Shown here: positions 42,401 through 56,816 of the stretch, piece by piece
How positions within the stretch are numbered: the first letter of the stretch is position 1
Layout of the letters: each line of letters begins with the position of its first letter
Origin: Daphnia pulex
Lineage: Eukaryota; Arthropoda; Branchiopoda; Diplostraca; Daphniidae
Reading direction: 5' to 3'
Assembly (NCBI RefSeq): GCF_021134715.1
Contig: NC_060018.1
Span: 3,799,501 to 3,863,500 of the forward strand
DNA: 64,000 nucleotides
Notes under the pieces: generated by a model
What the model was told of the DNA's origin: nothing
Databases searched by the model: none
Seen by the model: only the letters and a program-made list of their open reading frames with translations
Translations under genes and position numbers: made by a program

Positions 42401-45400
42401 GATGGTTTGAGAGCAATAAGAAACGGATACGCATTGTCGTCTTTCACCGGCTCGTTAACTTGGTGACGTCGGAGACGATCATCAGCAATCAGCCAACTAA
42501 AATATTTGCCACTCTCCCTTCATTAATGTGCGCTCGTCTTCGTTAAGAGTTTAACAACGTCACTTTGTACGCCAGCGGCAGCTGGAAGATATTGTCATAT
42601 TATTCAGGACACTAAGTATACGTGGCATGGACAACTTTGGCCTTCACTCACTCTCCCTGTCTTTCCCTGTGCTCTCCAGGGAAGCTGTCGGGACGTCCAT
42701 CAAGCCAAAATACTTTTGCGGGAATTCTTGTGAATGTTCTTATTTCTTTTTCCTTATTCCGAAGCTGTGAAGTTTTAAGGGCTTCACGGTTTGTCGAGAG
42801 CCTTTATGCCGTCAGTCAGTAGTCAGTAGTTGTATGGGCAAGTAGTTATATAGTTGGCCCAGTCTATTTGCCCAATATTCCGCCTTTCCCGTACAGTCCC
42901 AGTCGGCAAGGATCTTTTCTCTGAATCGCTCCAAACAGCCCTGCATGGGCTCCAACTCTTTGCTGTTATAACGGACTAGTCAATATTGGTTTTGTCCTCT
43001 CTCGGCCGTCCCAGAAAAAACCAGAGAGAGAAAAAAAGGGTAGAAAAGTGGGATGTAGTCCATTTATATATATCGATGGACCGTGATTTTTTAGCACAAA
43101 GCAGAAACTCGACCAACTTTTCGGTGAATACACATAGACAAGTCTTTATCGGATGGTTAAGCAAACACTATAGATGCACGACTGACTGACTGACTGACTG
43201 GCTGTCTGCTGGTTGCTTGCTTGGCCGACTGGGATTGCCAATTGTGTTTGGTGTCGCCCTACATATAGCCAAGGCACACACATAAAAAGCCTTTATGTTC
43301 ATAACATACATCAATAATAACATTAGGCTTCTCCAGTAAATGAGGGTGCGAAAAAAAATAAGATGGGGAAGGACAAGCGTCTGACGAGTCTATTGAACCA
43401 GTAAGACTTAAATGTGTATGTATAGTGTAGGTTTGTCCGGTTATTATACGTACATCGCCCACTCCAAAAATTGGTTAGTTCCAGTCCCTCCAAAGGAGCG
43501 CAAAAAGAAATCTGCTACACGTGAATGAGTGTGTCTCCGTGTCTAGACTAACGCTGGTTCATCACTCTTGATTGTATTACAACAAACCCGTCGATGGAGC
43601 GTGGAAGACCTTACAGAGGTGCTGGCCAGTTCGATCAACGAGCCAACAAATAAAAAATAAAATCCAATAAAAATTGACAGGAAATCAAAGTATAGGAACA
43701 AAAGAAAAAGAAGATGGAGCAGCCTGCTGGGGGAAAGGGGATTAAAAAAAACGCCAAATAACTAAGTCGTCGACTGACAAAATAAAAAGGGGGGGAAAAA
43801 TAAGGAAACTGCTGGCGTGAACTCGATTTTGCGCTCGTGAGCCTGAAACATATATATATAATCTTCCTCAGGATGCGTCATCACTTCCGGAGGCGGCAAC
43901 CAATTGATGAGAAAAAACAACAAAGTAAAAAACAAACTGTGAATGGATGGCAGAAAAAAGGTGCTCAATATTGGCTTGGAACTAAAAAAAGAAAGAAAAA
44001 AAACACAACTGGGCTTCAGGCTTCTGCTGATGAAATCTAAAGCAATCTCGTTTCAGCCTACAACATCCGGTCGTCATCCTATGGAAACAGGATGAATGGA
44101 TTCGATAGGATTCATCGTTAAAAGCAAGAGTACGAAATCGCCATGCACTTTAGTTGTATACATACATTGTACAACAGTGCCTTATGTAATGCTACTTCTG
44201 CAGCAATAAGTAGTTACCTACTTTATATAGCCCTAAGGTATCTACATAATAGATTGCGGCAGTCATTAGTGGCGCATCCTGTCCGATCTTGGCTCCTTCC
44301 GCCCGCTTCCGCCCTTATAAAAACACTTGAGCGACGAACCAGAGAAGATCATTAGCCGATCTATAAGCAAATGCAATTTCTCCCGCTCACGATCTTCCTT
44401 CTGGCAAAGTGAGCACTCGCCAATTCAAAAGGGCACCCCTGGAAAAAAATGCCAAAGAAAAATAAAATATCTACTGAATTTGGCATCCATTCCCAACTAT
44501 TTGAACCCTGAAAAGAAAAAGGAAACAAAGTGAAAGATTCGAATGGGATCTCGAGTTATGTTTCATATCCCACGCAGCAGTAATGATGCTCTCTCGATGG
44601 CTACACAGGATCTTTTGTGACGGCCGTGTCTGAGTGGGAGCTATACTGTGTGAATGGCAGCCGTGCAACAAATTCGGCGCTTTTCTCTCTCTCTCTCTTA
44701 AAGTAAAAAATAAAAAAAGTTTGATCACGACGATGCCCAACTCAATATCTTTCTGGACTTTCCTTCCGTACTTCCTCTCCCCTCTTTTGTTTCGGATGGC
44801 GAGCGTAAATCATCATTCGCGCCTCCGCCACTGCTGGGCTACTGCTCCTGCCGAGTATTATACACTGACTCTGGCACGGACTGGTGCTCTTTTCTTCTCC
44901 GTTCCATTCCATTCCTGGCCCGCCGCTCGTTCCATCATCTCTCTTTTGGCCTTTTCAACTTGCTCTAATCTATCTTTGGAGTTTCGGGAAAACTTTTTCA
45001 AAGAGCAAACCGCAAGCGCAACGAATGGACAAGTGACAAACGGGTGCGGTCTGCCGGGTGCCCAGACTCCCGATGCGGCGCTGGTCACGGCGGCAAAAAT
45101 GATACGTCCACCAAAGATAAAAAATAAAAGTCCGTAAAACTTCTCACAAGTTGCCGAAGCTGCAAAAAAGGGGGTCTCGGTGAACAAAAGAACGCGTGGA
45201 AAAAAAAAAAAGATTTGCGCAGTTTTATTTTATTATTTTTTAATTTTTCAGAGAAACAGAGTCGACCAGCTGGAACAGAATTATTATCGGGCCAGCGCAA
45301 CAGCCAACAGCCTCAATATCTCAACTTTTTTAAGGAAAAAAAGATTTCGCACGACGAATGGGAAACGTCGTCTCCAGCATTTGAATGCGCTCAAACGGAA

Positions 45401-48400
45401 TGAACCGGTCGTCATCAATCAATTTGTGATTGTAATTTACGAAATGTACGGCCGATAAGAGCCAACCTCACTATACGCTGAAATATGCAGATGTTTCATG
45501 AAATGTACGAGACCAGTTTGCAAGTCCACATTCAGTACAATTAGTTATAACTTTATGTCGTTGCAATTTTGAAAAAAAGAAAAATTCGGGGGGTAAAAAA
45601 TTTCACAATCAATCGTCAACCTTATCTCATTCGGAGAATTTCTCGTTCGATTCCCAAAAGAAGAGAGAGAAAGAAGAAGTAATACAAAGGAAATGTAAAT
45701 ATAAAAATGAGTGAGACGACGGCGAAAGCATTTTGATATGATATGCGATGACGCAAGTACGGGGGCCAGACAGACAGACGACAGCACGAGCGCTTATATT
45801 AAACTGAAAAACGCATAGAAGTGGAAAAAAGAATAAAAATCGACGATTCCTTTTTTTTTCGGCGCTCGGGGAAGAAGGGCTTGTAAAATAGAAAAAACGG
45901 ACAAATAAGAGAAGAAAAAAGGGTGGGACCGTGTGTGTGTTATTTGTTTGGTTGTCGTCAGGCGTGAGCGTCGCGTTCTCAACAGCTATAGGACGACGTT
46001 ATTAATATTATTATTATTTCATTATTGGTGTGAGCGCCTATACCAAATGGGGATAGAGCGGCGTCGATAGTTGCCATGGTTATTACATCTCCACGTGTGT
46101 ATATCCCAATTGATAACAATCAAAACTGAAGAGACGATATTAAAAAAGACAAGGAAGAAGAATCAAGTGTGGGCGGCTGCTCAGACAAGAAACTGTTGAT
46201 GGCAACCTTCAACACCCACATAGTCCCCAACTGAAACTTTTCTCGGTTCTCATATTTAACACGCTCTCTCTCTCTGCTGGCTAGCCATTTCCGAGTACAC
46301 GCATTACCAAAGGCTGCAGCTACCCAACACCTCCCTGCATCTCTCAACTCAGCTGGAAATGGAGGGTGAATGAATGTATTGAATACTTCGATAAATAACC
46401 CAAAACTTGGTACTTCAGGATCGGAATCTCCGATCCACGAGACTGACTTGCGAGTAGCTAGTCTTTTTTTATAAAAGGCAAAACAACGTACGGCATTCAA
46501 AAGTAAAACGATACCCTTCTGTATTCGTTTCCCGATGTAATATGCATCAACATTCTCATTCCCCATCCGATATTCGTACGGACCCTACTATAGCTACTAA
46601 CGGAATATCGCCCCAAAGTCGAATTCTCAATAATGTACCAGAGGAAAGGATTTCGGAGAAAAGAGATCGGGAATATAATAATACAAATAAAACAACGCCA
46701 CGCGCTTTGACATCAAAGAAAAAGAGAAAGAAAGAAAAAAAAGCAGAGCCTTTTTCTATAATGCGATACACATCCTTAGACTAATATAATAACAAACAAT
46801 AGTAGGAGGAGGAGGAGTTTTTGCCAAGTCGTTATGTTCGACAGTTAGATATACTAGATGATTTACCGAGAAGAAGAAAACAAGATAAACAAGATTTGTT
46901 TTCTCCTTCCCGCTTCTTCCCGACGAAGATAAAGTGTATAGAGAGATCTAAATATTCATGCGGCACTTGATATACATCCAACGGTATATACGCTATGAAT
47001 AGGAGATTTGCAGCAGGAATAATAACGTTAGGTGATTACATCAGGGAATACAGTATGGATCTGACGAGCAATAGCAGAGCTCTAGGCAGGAAGAGACAAA
47101 GCTGCTGGTGCTGGAGAGCAGAAGGGAAAAATGAGCTACAAAGAGCTGTCTGAAATTTTAAACATCATTAAATCTCTATAGAGCACGCGATTGGATGTGT
47201 ACATATATATATAGCCGCCGACTAAATATTACAGTAACAAAATCACCAACAGGGGAAACAATCAACAACTGAAACTAAAACGGAGTCGCAAAAGAAAAGA
47301 AGTTTCCCAGCTGTTCTAATGCTGGAGGCCCTAGCTCTGCTTCTCTCTGCCTTATATAAAGTTTGAAAAGAAATTGAGAGCTTAAGTGATCTATAGGGGG
47401 AAGAGTGACGGGACGGGAAAGTAAGAGAGAGAGTGCGTCTTGAGCTGGGCTGAGTCCCGCAATCTGTGATGAACATCACCGGGAGACGTGACGAGACGGG
47501 ACGTGTCGTGTTTACTCAGTTCAGTCGAATTCTCAGCCCGGCTCGCTTCTTGCTCTTCCATGTCATTTTGCAGTCAATAAAGGGGTTCCCTACGTGTTTG
47601 GCAGAGAACTCTACTACAGCATATACACCCACCCGACCCAGCACACACTGCCACCTTTCATCCACGAGCTTCTCCAGCATCCAAGGCAGCAGCAATGAGG
47701 TAAGGGACTAGAGAGTAAAAGAGCCGCGTAGGAGAAGGGAAAATAAAAATTGACTTGGCTTATAGACTTTTGGGATTGTCAGCACAAGTCAAGTCGAGCG
47801 TGATCTATACCCAGTCGGCAATGTTTGGTCTGGCTGTTTTACGGGACCCAGGGCAGCGATTCCCTGAAATTTCAAATTTTCATAAGCTTGGAAGGAAGGA
47901 TGGTAAAACACAAATCATGTCGAAGCGGAAAAAACTTATTATTGCTCACAGCTATATTGGATAGAAGTGCTAGACATATCCAGTTTCGGCTTTCACGGAG
48001 AAAACGAAAAATCCCGACTGACAACCGCAAGTCGGTCCCGTGGCAGTCGCTGATGATAACTGTTATAGGTTGAGCAGCGATGCCGTTAAGTAAGACTCTT
48101 ATATACAGTCTTACCACACCAACTAATGATGTAACTCTCCACGCTGAATCTATACTCACTAACCGCAACTAACAAAGAGAGAGCCAGCAAGCAGCTTAGC
48201 AAAACGGTCAACAGTACGCCACTAAATCACTCAATTAAGTAGCTGGGGAAAAAAAGGACCACAACGATTACCACGGATAGCTGAAGTTGTCCTCATTTCA
48301 TTCGAGCCAATTCAAGCCAATTACATTGCTGCCGCTGCTAGTACGATATACATAAGCAGCACAAGGCAATGGCAACAACAAGCTTCGATAGAAGACAGGG

Positions 48401-49620
48401 TGTATAATTGGACTCGTCTGTCAATCCGGCAGTCAAAAAATACCCCTACCTACTACTTTTATGTCGGTGTGTGAGTGGGTGTGTGTGTACGCGAGTAGGC
48501 ACGATAGAGGTGGGTAGGTGGAGTACATAAATACATCCAAGCGGCGACGCTATGTGTGTACTAGTAGTCACGTGCTGCTACTGAAATTCCTTCAAACGTC
48601 CCCGATGAAAAATAAAACAAAAAAAAGGGAAAGACGATTTTCTCCGCACGGCTATCAAAAGTCGTGGAATAGTCACAAGTCCTAGAAATGGAGAAAGAGA
48701 GGAAAAAAGAGAAATAGAGAAAAGGCCAAACACAAGAGGATATGGAATAATAGAACCGGTTGTGTCGGATGAGAAACTCCTTCGTGTCCTCTCCTCTAAT
48801 TGGCAAAGCAACAAAATCCAGTCCTTTTGCCATCGGTCGCCAAGCAAGGCCATCCAGATCAACAACGACAACAACAAACTTTACAACTACATGAATATCA
48901 TCATTAGAATACTTCTGCAACCCCCCCTCTCACAAACCCAGAAATAAAAAAGCAACGACAAGGAGAAAAGGAGAGTCCAAAAAGCTTCCAAACGGTCGAT
49001 CCAAATGTTGACATGAAATAGATTCCCTTTTCTGGTCAATGAAAAGAAATCGAAAAAAAACACATCAAATGTCCAAACAAGAAAGTCAAACGTAGAAGAA
49101 GATGAGGGTAAAAAGATACTGTCGAGATATATCATTACGGTTCTAATGGGCGGGAAATGATTTCAGTGGAAGCGAAATGGGAGAATCACGACGTAGAAGA
49201 AGAAGAAGAAGCAAAACAAAAATTATACAAGAGCAGGTGAGGTGGGCGGGAGCAGAACGAGGAGGATAGCGCGCGCACGGACCTCAGCAGCAGTGCCGGT
49301 CGGTCGGTCGGTTCGCTTTGGAGTTGTTTGTGAGAGTTTGTACGACTCTAAGAAAAAAAAAAAGGTGGCAGCGGTGATGGAATGAGGGTGGGCAACTTTT
49401 AGTGGAGCATGCGCAACACCAACACGCTCGTCTCTCTTCTTTGATTTCTTTCCTCCCTTTGCTTTTCGTGCTGCATTTTGTTCTTCAATCCCGTTCGTGT
49501 GTGTCTATAAAAATGGACAAAGATGAGTGAAACTCTGCCGTGTATAGTGTGCCGAGTTGATCAGCGGCGACTACAACGACGGCGAACGACGCTGGCGACG
49601 GCCAGGCCAACGGGAATAGC
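39480..49620. other. About 10 kb without recognised genes
   Basis: Between the bestrophin fragment and the Pdfr promoter no exon with homology was recognised. ORFs are short and low-complexity. Simple repeats occur: CA at about 40068, GACT units at 43180-43202, CT at 44682-44698, GT near 45930 and 48475-48490, GAA near 49195. CACGTG boxes lie at 43518, 46092 and 48569. It probably holds regulatory DNA or introns of unseen transcripts. Confidence 0.5.
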
Positions 49621-49626
49621 GGGCAA

Positions 49627-49665
49627 TATATAAGAAGTCCACGGCACAAGTCAAAAAGCTCAGAG
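49627..49665 (+). promoter_or_regulatory. Pdfr: TATA box and initiator of Pdfr
   Basis: TATATAAG at 49627-49634 is followed about 30 bases later by CTCAGAG (49659-49665), a fair initiator. It lies about 480 bases upstream of the first 5'UTR splice donor, consistent with a single long non-coding first exon. Confidence 0.55.
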
Positions 49666-50144
49666 TCGGTCGGGAGTCGTTAGTATGCGCCAGAGTGCCA
49701 AACCCGCCGGACCAGCGGTCGTACAGTTCCACAGACATCAGCACAACCGCCACTCACTCAACAACAACATTTTTTGGTTGCTGACTTGCTGCTGATGGTC
49801 ATCAAAACGAATTTACCTGTTTCTTATTTTTACCTGTGCATCACCGTCTATAGTTGTGCAAAGGCACAGTGCCGTTGATTGATACGTCTACTGCAACAGA
49901 CTGACATCGCGTTATTCCTCATTCAAAAAAGTTACTGTCCATTAAAAAAACGGCTTTCCCCCATTTTTTTTTATACAAATAAAAAATTCGGAGTTCAGTT
50001 TTTATTTTTTTCGCTTCAAAAGTCAAGAAAAAAGTGCAGGTGTGCCGTGCAACAACAGCGTGGAAAGAATCAACTATGGCGAAATCACCCATTAGCGGAT
50101 CTTAATAATACACGCTCAAACTCTATACGACGCCAACGACGAAG

Positions 50145-52314
50145 GTAAGTGAGATTTCTGCGAAATGAAACTTCACTTAATTTCCCAACTACCTGATGAG
50201 CGTTTGTTTCCACATGTTGTCGCCCCGTTTCGAATGAAAAGTGTTTTAGAGTTGGGCGCAAAATTTTTTTCCCCGCGCCAATCAGTTGGCGACATCCGCC
50301 TAGCTCTAAGAATTAAGGGGACCCTACCTCATCTGTTTTATTCTGTCCAAGTCAAGGAAGTCGCTCAATAATGATATTTAAAGCCTGGCTCGCAGGTGGA
50401 TTGGCATTCCTCTACGGTTCGTTTCTCTTGATCCATTTTCGGAATAATAAATAGAAGATGAAGAAGACTGACACAGCCACAGTTTGCCGGAAGTGTCGAA
50501 TTTCCTTGAAAAAAGAAAGGGGGGAATATTCGATTTGGTTGCTGGTCACTGGACAAAAGCTCAGTGCTGTTGCTGCATTTTCTAGTTAGAGAGATGATGG
50601 ATTTTCGCCCCGTGAGGTCTATTGAAAGATAATTACATAGGCTACGCTTTAGAGCTACCGCACCGAAGTACAGTAATACACCATTGGATGGAGAGAAGAG
50701 CAGCGTAGAGCCACTGGGCATCAGCAGCAGCACTTCAAGCCCGTCAGCAACAAGAGGGGAGGCAAAAAAAAAAAAAGCCCACACACAAACACAACACGCG
50801 CTACTCTGCCATTTTCATGTTCTCTTTTTTATCTGCGGCCTTATAGTAGACTTTATGGCTTTAATTTAGTGCCGCAAACTCGTCCAAGCCCAGGCATCTG
50901 ACTCTCGCTAGTAGTTGAGCCCAGTCATCCGATCCCCTACCAATCTTCCTTCACGCATTCGGCCGATTGGCAAACGGGCACAAACACTTGACATTGTGTC
51001 CGACTCTCTCTCCTATTTCTGTATACGGGCGACGTGCACGAACTCTAGAAAATAAAAAGGACAGAGAGATTATAGACGAAGAAATGTTAAGCCAAGCGTG
51101 GCCAGCGGACGTGATTGCAGACAATCGCTAAGATTATTTAGGCCCATTCTTTTTCCTTTAGACCCAGCAGACCCACGGCAGCAGCAAACATCGAAAGCGA
51201 AAAGAGTAGAAAGGAAAATAGGACTCGGCGAAAAGGTGAAACGAGTCCAAAAGAGCAGCCCTCACATCCTGGAGGATTCGAAAAAAAAGTATCCAATCTA
51301 CATAAAGACGTTACTCTTTAGTTTGTTTGATGTCGGAGCGCCGCTAGGAGTTAACAAAAGAGAAGAGCAGTCGGGCGTCTAAATAAACATAAAGGGTATA
51401 GGAAAGAGTCTGTGTCGGTGAACACAAGTCGAGTTACAGAATCGCGTCGAATGAAATAGGGGAGACAAGGTTAGCGCTTGGACGAACCCGCAGACAGTAG
51501 ACGACGCGCAAAAGGTAAACTAATAATAACATATGCCCGTGGAACAATTTCGCCCGTTGGCTCTACCAACACAGAGAGAGAAAGATCGAGTTAAACAAAC
51601 AAAAGAGCCATTTGAATTCGGTTGTTCTGAACTCTGGAGAAAAAAAACAAGCTGATGCGACGGAACGTATCACTTTCATCTGACGTTGGATGCGTGCTGG
51701 ATTGAGGAACATGGGCGTTGGCACCAGGCCGACGTTGCGAATGCTGCTGGAGGATAAGGGTCAAAAGTAAACAAAGTCTACAAAAGGCCAACTTGTCGGT
51801 GATGGAAATCTCTCTGGCCGTCCAGCACGAATCTCAATCATCGTGTGGTCTCTAGAGAAAGAGAACAGTCGATCCAGTCTCCTCAAGTTCTCCCATCTGC
51901 GCCCTTGGCCGGCAGGCAGACAGGACACGATCACCGGTTGTTGTATAGTTGCCGGCTGTGTGTTATATCACACCAAAACAGCTTAAATCCATCCCCAAGA
52001 CGAAGGAGGGAAAGAAAAAAACAAAAAAACAACAAACATGTTTTGCGTTGTGTCTGTGATTCATCACCGTCGCCGGGTCTGCACGCAACACCTGCGGCTG
52101 GGACCGTCCCGGTATGGGGAATGAAGGCGCATCCTTCATGACGCGATCACGTCATGAATTAAATGAATCTCTTTTTCCAAATTTCTCTCTCGTTATATTC
52201 CCATTTGCATCTTACCTCATACCTCCTCCAGTGCTCCCTCCGTCTCGACTCCTTTTTTGATTTTGTCTCATCCCTTTTCATTCTGATTCGTTCCTATTAT
52301 TCTTTTATTCACAG
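50145..52314 (+). other. Pdfr: 5'UTR intron of Pdfr
   Basis: A consensus donor GAAG/GTAAGTGAG at 50144/50145 and an acceptor TTTATTCACAG ending at 52314 bound a 2.17-kb intron before the coding start at 52435. The upstream exon has no long open frame entering it, so it looks non-coding. Nothing else coding is seen inside the intron. Confidence 0.55.
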
Positions 52315-52434
52315 ATCAACGGCGGCTGACACTTGACACGGTCGTCATCCTCGTTAGCAGATTCGCAGACTTTCACGTTTCGCTTTGGTTTGATTGTCTT
52401 GTCCACCCACACACACACACCGGTTAGATTCATC

Positions 52435-55400
52435 ATGGAACAGTGTCGCCAACTCTACCAAGAAGCTCAACGCGACTTAGAAGGTAAGTGCCGCCTAATT
52501 GATTGGTTCTGGCGATAACAAAAATGGACCGGTCGGAATACTTTTAGCGGCTGATCCAAACGTCAGATTCACATCATTAGTCTCAGATGATATAATGAAG
52601 TCGGCATTTTCCACTTAAAATTTTTTTTTTTTTTAAACAGAGACGAGTCAATTTCAAGTTTTTTGCCGTGTAACGTGGGATACTCTCCTGTGCTGGCCGC
52701 CGACGAGACCCGGTGAAACGGTCCACTTGCCCTGCCCACCGCGCCAGGGCATCGATCCCACTCGTACGTATCAAAAACTCAATTCTCTACTTTTCCAGTC
52801 ACTTGGCGGTTCCACCCAATTTTTTCCTACCCTTTAGCGTTCTGTACGGAACCGTCTAATCTAGAATGCGAGCATTATTGCAGACTTCAATTATTGCAGA
52901 CAATACGCATTGAATATACAAGCGTAAGGTTAATTCAAGTGCTCATGGTTCATAGTAGAGCGACCACAAGGAACGGAATAGAGAAGAAAGAATTCAATAA
53001 AATAGACCATAGTCCATAACAACATCACGTTAGCCGACCACCAGGAAGAAGAAGAAGAAAGAAACAGTTCTTCGTAACTTCTTTTTCCTATCCATATATG
53101 TAGGGAAAAAGAAAGAAAAAAGATTTCCCTAGAGGGGTATAGCTGCTGCTGTGAGCCTGCAGCCCCCCTAGCCAGTAATAGGAGCAGCAGCAGCACTCCA
53201 ATCGCATCAGCTAAAGAGAAAATTGATTAGTGAATTCGGCACTGTACTTTTTATTTAGCGTAACGCATACGTTTTGTTGCAGCACACGCAAGAACTATCC
53301 GCCAACTCTTGCATCACGCCATTGATTTTTTTACATAATACCACCGTAAAAACAAAAAGAAATGCCTAGTCTGATCCCTGTTCTTATTTGCTGCAGAATG
53401 GGCCGAAAGGCGATGCCTAGACAGCGGAGTATGGGAAGGCCCACCGCCTTCGGACGCCAGCGACGCCGCAGCGGCGGCAGTGGCCCTGCAGAACGACGCC
53501 GATGACATGCAGCAGCAGGGCTGGACAAATTACAGTCAATGTTTCCTGCCCGAAATACGAGACTTGATGAAGAGATTGGACAGCGGCAGCGGTCAAGACG
53601 CCGAGGTGATTCACTTACGTATATCTATTACTGTATGACCAAAGGGTGGCCAAAGAGCCTAGAATTTCTAGGCGGATTATCGGCAGAAATTCTCCGATGC
53701 TTCTAGAATAGAATTGACGTCCTCTGACTCGAGGTCGTGAATGCTAAACACATGAAATTGACAGCCGACAACACATCAAAGAAGCTAGATTGCATCAGAC
53801 GGATATTATGTGTGTAGAGGGAGATAAACCGTTAATCAACAGGCTGTTGGGCACAGACAGCCTCCACCATTTTGTCTGATGTCTATTCTACTCGCCAAAC
53901 AAACTCACGTCTGTTCAGTCTATGAGAATTTTCATCTGAATCCAACCGGAATGAATCGAATTTAGGGAGGACCACTAGCTTCAAGAAAATTCGGCGAACA
54001 TTTATTTGGATAAATTAACAACGGGAAATCTCGATCTCTCTCTCTTCTCTTTTTACTCAACGAAATAGAACAAACTGATTGTGGCTCAAGCGACCCGAGT
54101 ACTGGAACTGACCGGCTTGACTGTCTCGCTCATCTCCTTGATGATTTCCCTCTTCATTTTCACCTACTTCAGGTGATTTATTCCATCTCTCCCTCCCTTT
54201 CAATCATCATTAATACGCCACTCTCTCTCTTTTCTTTCTTTGTGATCCGCCGTCACGTGCTTGGAATGCACAAAAAAACGTCCGACCGAACAATACAAAC
54301 AACTACATATTGCTACACACAAACAACAACAACATGAAAAAAAAAAGGAGTTTACAAAATCACCGGACCCGCATTCATAAAAACCTGTTTGCCGCTATCG
54401 GCATTCAGGTCATCATCCGCATGACGCTCTACTTGGACCAGGCCGTTTTCGTCTCTGAAATGGTGGGTGGCGGCAGCCATCAAACGCTCATCGATTCCAG
54501 CACGGTAGCAGCCGCTGGAGCCAGAGGCATCCACGAAACCGTAAATAAATTCCTGATGCCATCCAAAATTTGTTCTTTTCCTTTCTTATTGATTATTAAT
54601 GCGATTACAAGTTCTAATGATGACGCCATGCCATAGCATGATTGATGATTAATATCCTTTTTCGATTTTTTTCCCCCCTTTTTCATACGCAAATCTCCAA
54701 TTCATCTCTGACTCCCCAAATAAATAATAGCCGATTTTGTGTGAGTGGTTTTACATCGTCCTCGAATACGCCCGCACTACAATGTTCGTCTGGATGTTCA
54801 TCGAGGGCCTTTTCCTCCACAATCTCATCACAGTGATGGTCTTCCGGCCGGATACTTATCACAAACTCTACCTGGCGCTCGGCTGGGGTATTCCCATCAT
54901 CTTGACGGCCATTTGGGCCGCATTCACCGCAACTCATCAGACAACTTCCGCGTAAGTGGGCCAGAATAATCATCGGTGCGAGACAAAACAAAAATGACGA
55001 CAGAAATTATGACGAGACTCAATTGGCACTGCATTTAGGTGCTGGTTGGGTTACAATTTGACGCCGTCCTACTGGATCCTGGAAGGACCTCGCCTAACCA
55101 TCATTTTCATCAATTTACTTTATCTGCTCAACATCCTGCGTGTGCTGGTGACTAAACTCCGCAACAGCCAATGCAGCGAAGCGGAACAATTAAGGTGCGC
55201 TATCTTCAATCGTAACCGTTCAGATTATTTTCTCGCTCGACCATCACTATCACCTCTCTCTTTCTTCTAATTAGAAAATCGGTCAAAGCAGCGATGGTTC
55301 TCCTCCCGTTGCTGGGCATCACCAACGCATTGGTGATGATCAAAGCGCCACTGGATCGATCAGTCGTCGAATTCGCCCTGTGGTCCTATTCTTCCCATTT

Positions 55401-55988
55401 TCTCACCTCTTTCCAGGGATTCTTTGTCGCGTTGCTCTACTGTTTCCTCAACGGCGAGGTAAGTCGTCCAACCTCTTTGTTTCCTTTTTTTCTTTTCTTT
55501 TCCCTTTCCTGTTTGCGCTATCTGACATGTGACACTTCTATGGAAAACAAGCGGCACGCAACCTTTCATCATTTATTTCTCCTTGAAAAAATGTGATGCG
55601 CGTGGCGCTGGATATTATTAATGCGTTGACGTGACTGAATTAAAACTTGTAAAAATAAATAAAAAAAAAGGTTCGCTCGACGTTGGCCAAGAAAATGCGC
55701 AACTACCTGACGGACCGACAACTCGGCACGTCCTTTTTGGGTTTCGGTCCTGGTTCCACTCGCCTCATGAGTCAATTCGCCAACCCGTCCACTCAAGTCG
55801 AGACGGAGCGTGAGGCTCGCACGGTGCTCGACGACCAGCAACTGCAACAGTTGCAACCGGGATCCACGGCGGAGAAACATCCACGACACCTTCTAAGGGC
55901 TTCCTTCTCATTGTCGGCTGCTGCCCAACAGCACCAGGACACCAGTCTCGAGCCCATCAACAAAATGATGACCACTACGCTAGTCTAA
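52435..55988 (+). CDS. Pdfr: Pigment-dispersing factor receptor (class B GPCR)
   Basis: Nine exons: 52435-52483, 52641-52763, 53397-53605, 54069-54172, 54348-54540, 54731-54951, 55039-55194, 55275-55458, 55671-55988; 518 residues in one frame. The N-terminal hormone-receptor domain shows CRVTWDTLLCWPP, LPCPP, RCLDSGVW and WTNYSQC (an N-glycosylation site). Seven helices follow. YWILEGPRL in ECL2/TM5, VKAAMVLLPLLGITN in TM6 and FLTSFQGFFVALLYCFLNGEVR in TM7/helix 8 fit PDF receptors better than DH31 or DH44 receptors. The C-tail is Gln- and Ser-rich. PDF receptors couple to Gs/cAMP in circadian neurons. There is no clear signal peptide after the chosen ATG, which is the first in the exon; an alternative upstream start was not found. 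Confidence 0.93.
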
Positions 55989-56816
55989 CGAGTCTCTTTC
56001 GTCACGCCCGCCATCAGCACGAACGGCGGGGAAAAAAACACACACTACAGCAGCGGCGTGCAGTATACTTGTCTCGACACGCCGTTCAGCCGAGGAATCT
56101 TTTTTGACGCGCCGTCAAATTCCTTTTCTTCCTTTCATTTTGTCACGCACTGGATATAGGATCAAACAAAAAGAGCTCCGCCTCACTCCGCCTGTTTAAA
56201 AGAAAAATCCTGGTCCATCAACGTCAAACAACACAATTCTCAATAGGACGAACCCAGATCATTATTATGTGTCACATACAGGGACTCCCCGTCATCGGCT
56301 CCTCCTATTTGCTCGTCGTTCAAATTTTTTTCCCCCCCGTTCGCCCCCCGTGTGCGTGAATAATTCGTGCAGCAGTCCAACAGTCGCCAATGTCTCCAAC
56401 GCCATAGGTCAAAAAGGATATGATTGCAAACGTGACTGGCGACTGTTCATCGCACTAAAAGAAGAAGATGTGCGAAGATGTGTTTTGTGTTATATAATAT
56501 CTGTTTCTAATACGTACATGGTCGTCCTAGTTGTCATATTATGATTAACACTTCTCTTTTTCTCTCTCTCTTTTTTTACGGCATCATCTCTTTATCTTTC
56601 TTCCCTCGTCTGCTCCATCCGTGTTATTATGTACTGTACATCTCTCACAGACACGTCGCCAAACTATACCCCACACTATATATATCGCTGCCCTGCTGCT
56701 GTATACGACGCAATATAAAATATCTCTATTATATTATAATATATCGCGGACAAATAGACGTTATACGTTCCCCCCATCTGACACTTGCGTTCGCCTTTTT
56801 TTTACTATCGAATAAA
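55989..56816 (+). other. Pdfr: Pdfr 3'UTR ending at AATAAA
   Basis: Non-coding sequence follows the stop codon. AATAAA at 56811-56816 is the first canonical poly(A) signal after it, giving a 3'UTR of about 0.85 kb. Confidence 0.5.

Noticed and set aside
44634-45187. Overlapping ORFs of 167 codons (+) and 109 codons (-)
   Set aside because: Low-complexity content, no recognisable domains and no splice or poly(A) support.
43518-48574. Three CACGTG E-boxes upstream of Pdfr as clock-controlled elements
   Set aside because: About one or two are expected by chance in this length, and they are 1-6 kb from the TATA box.
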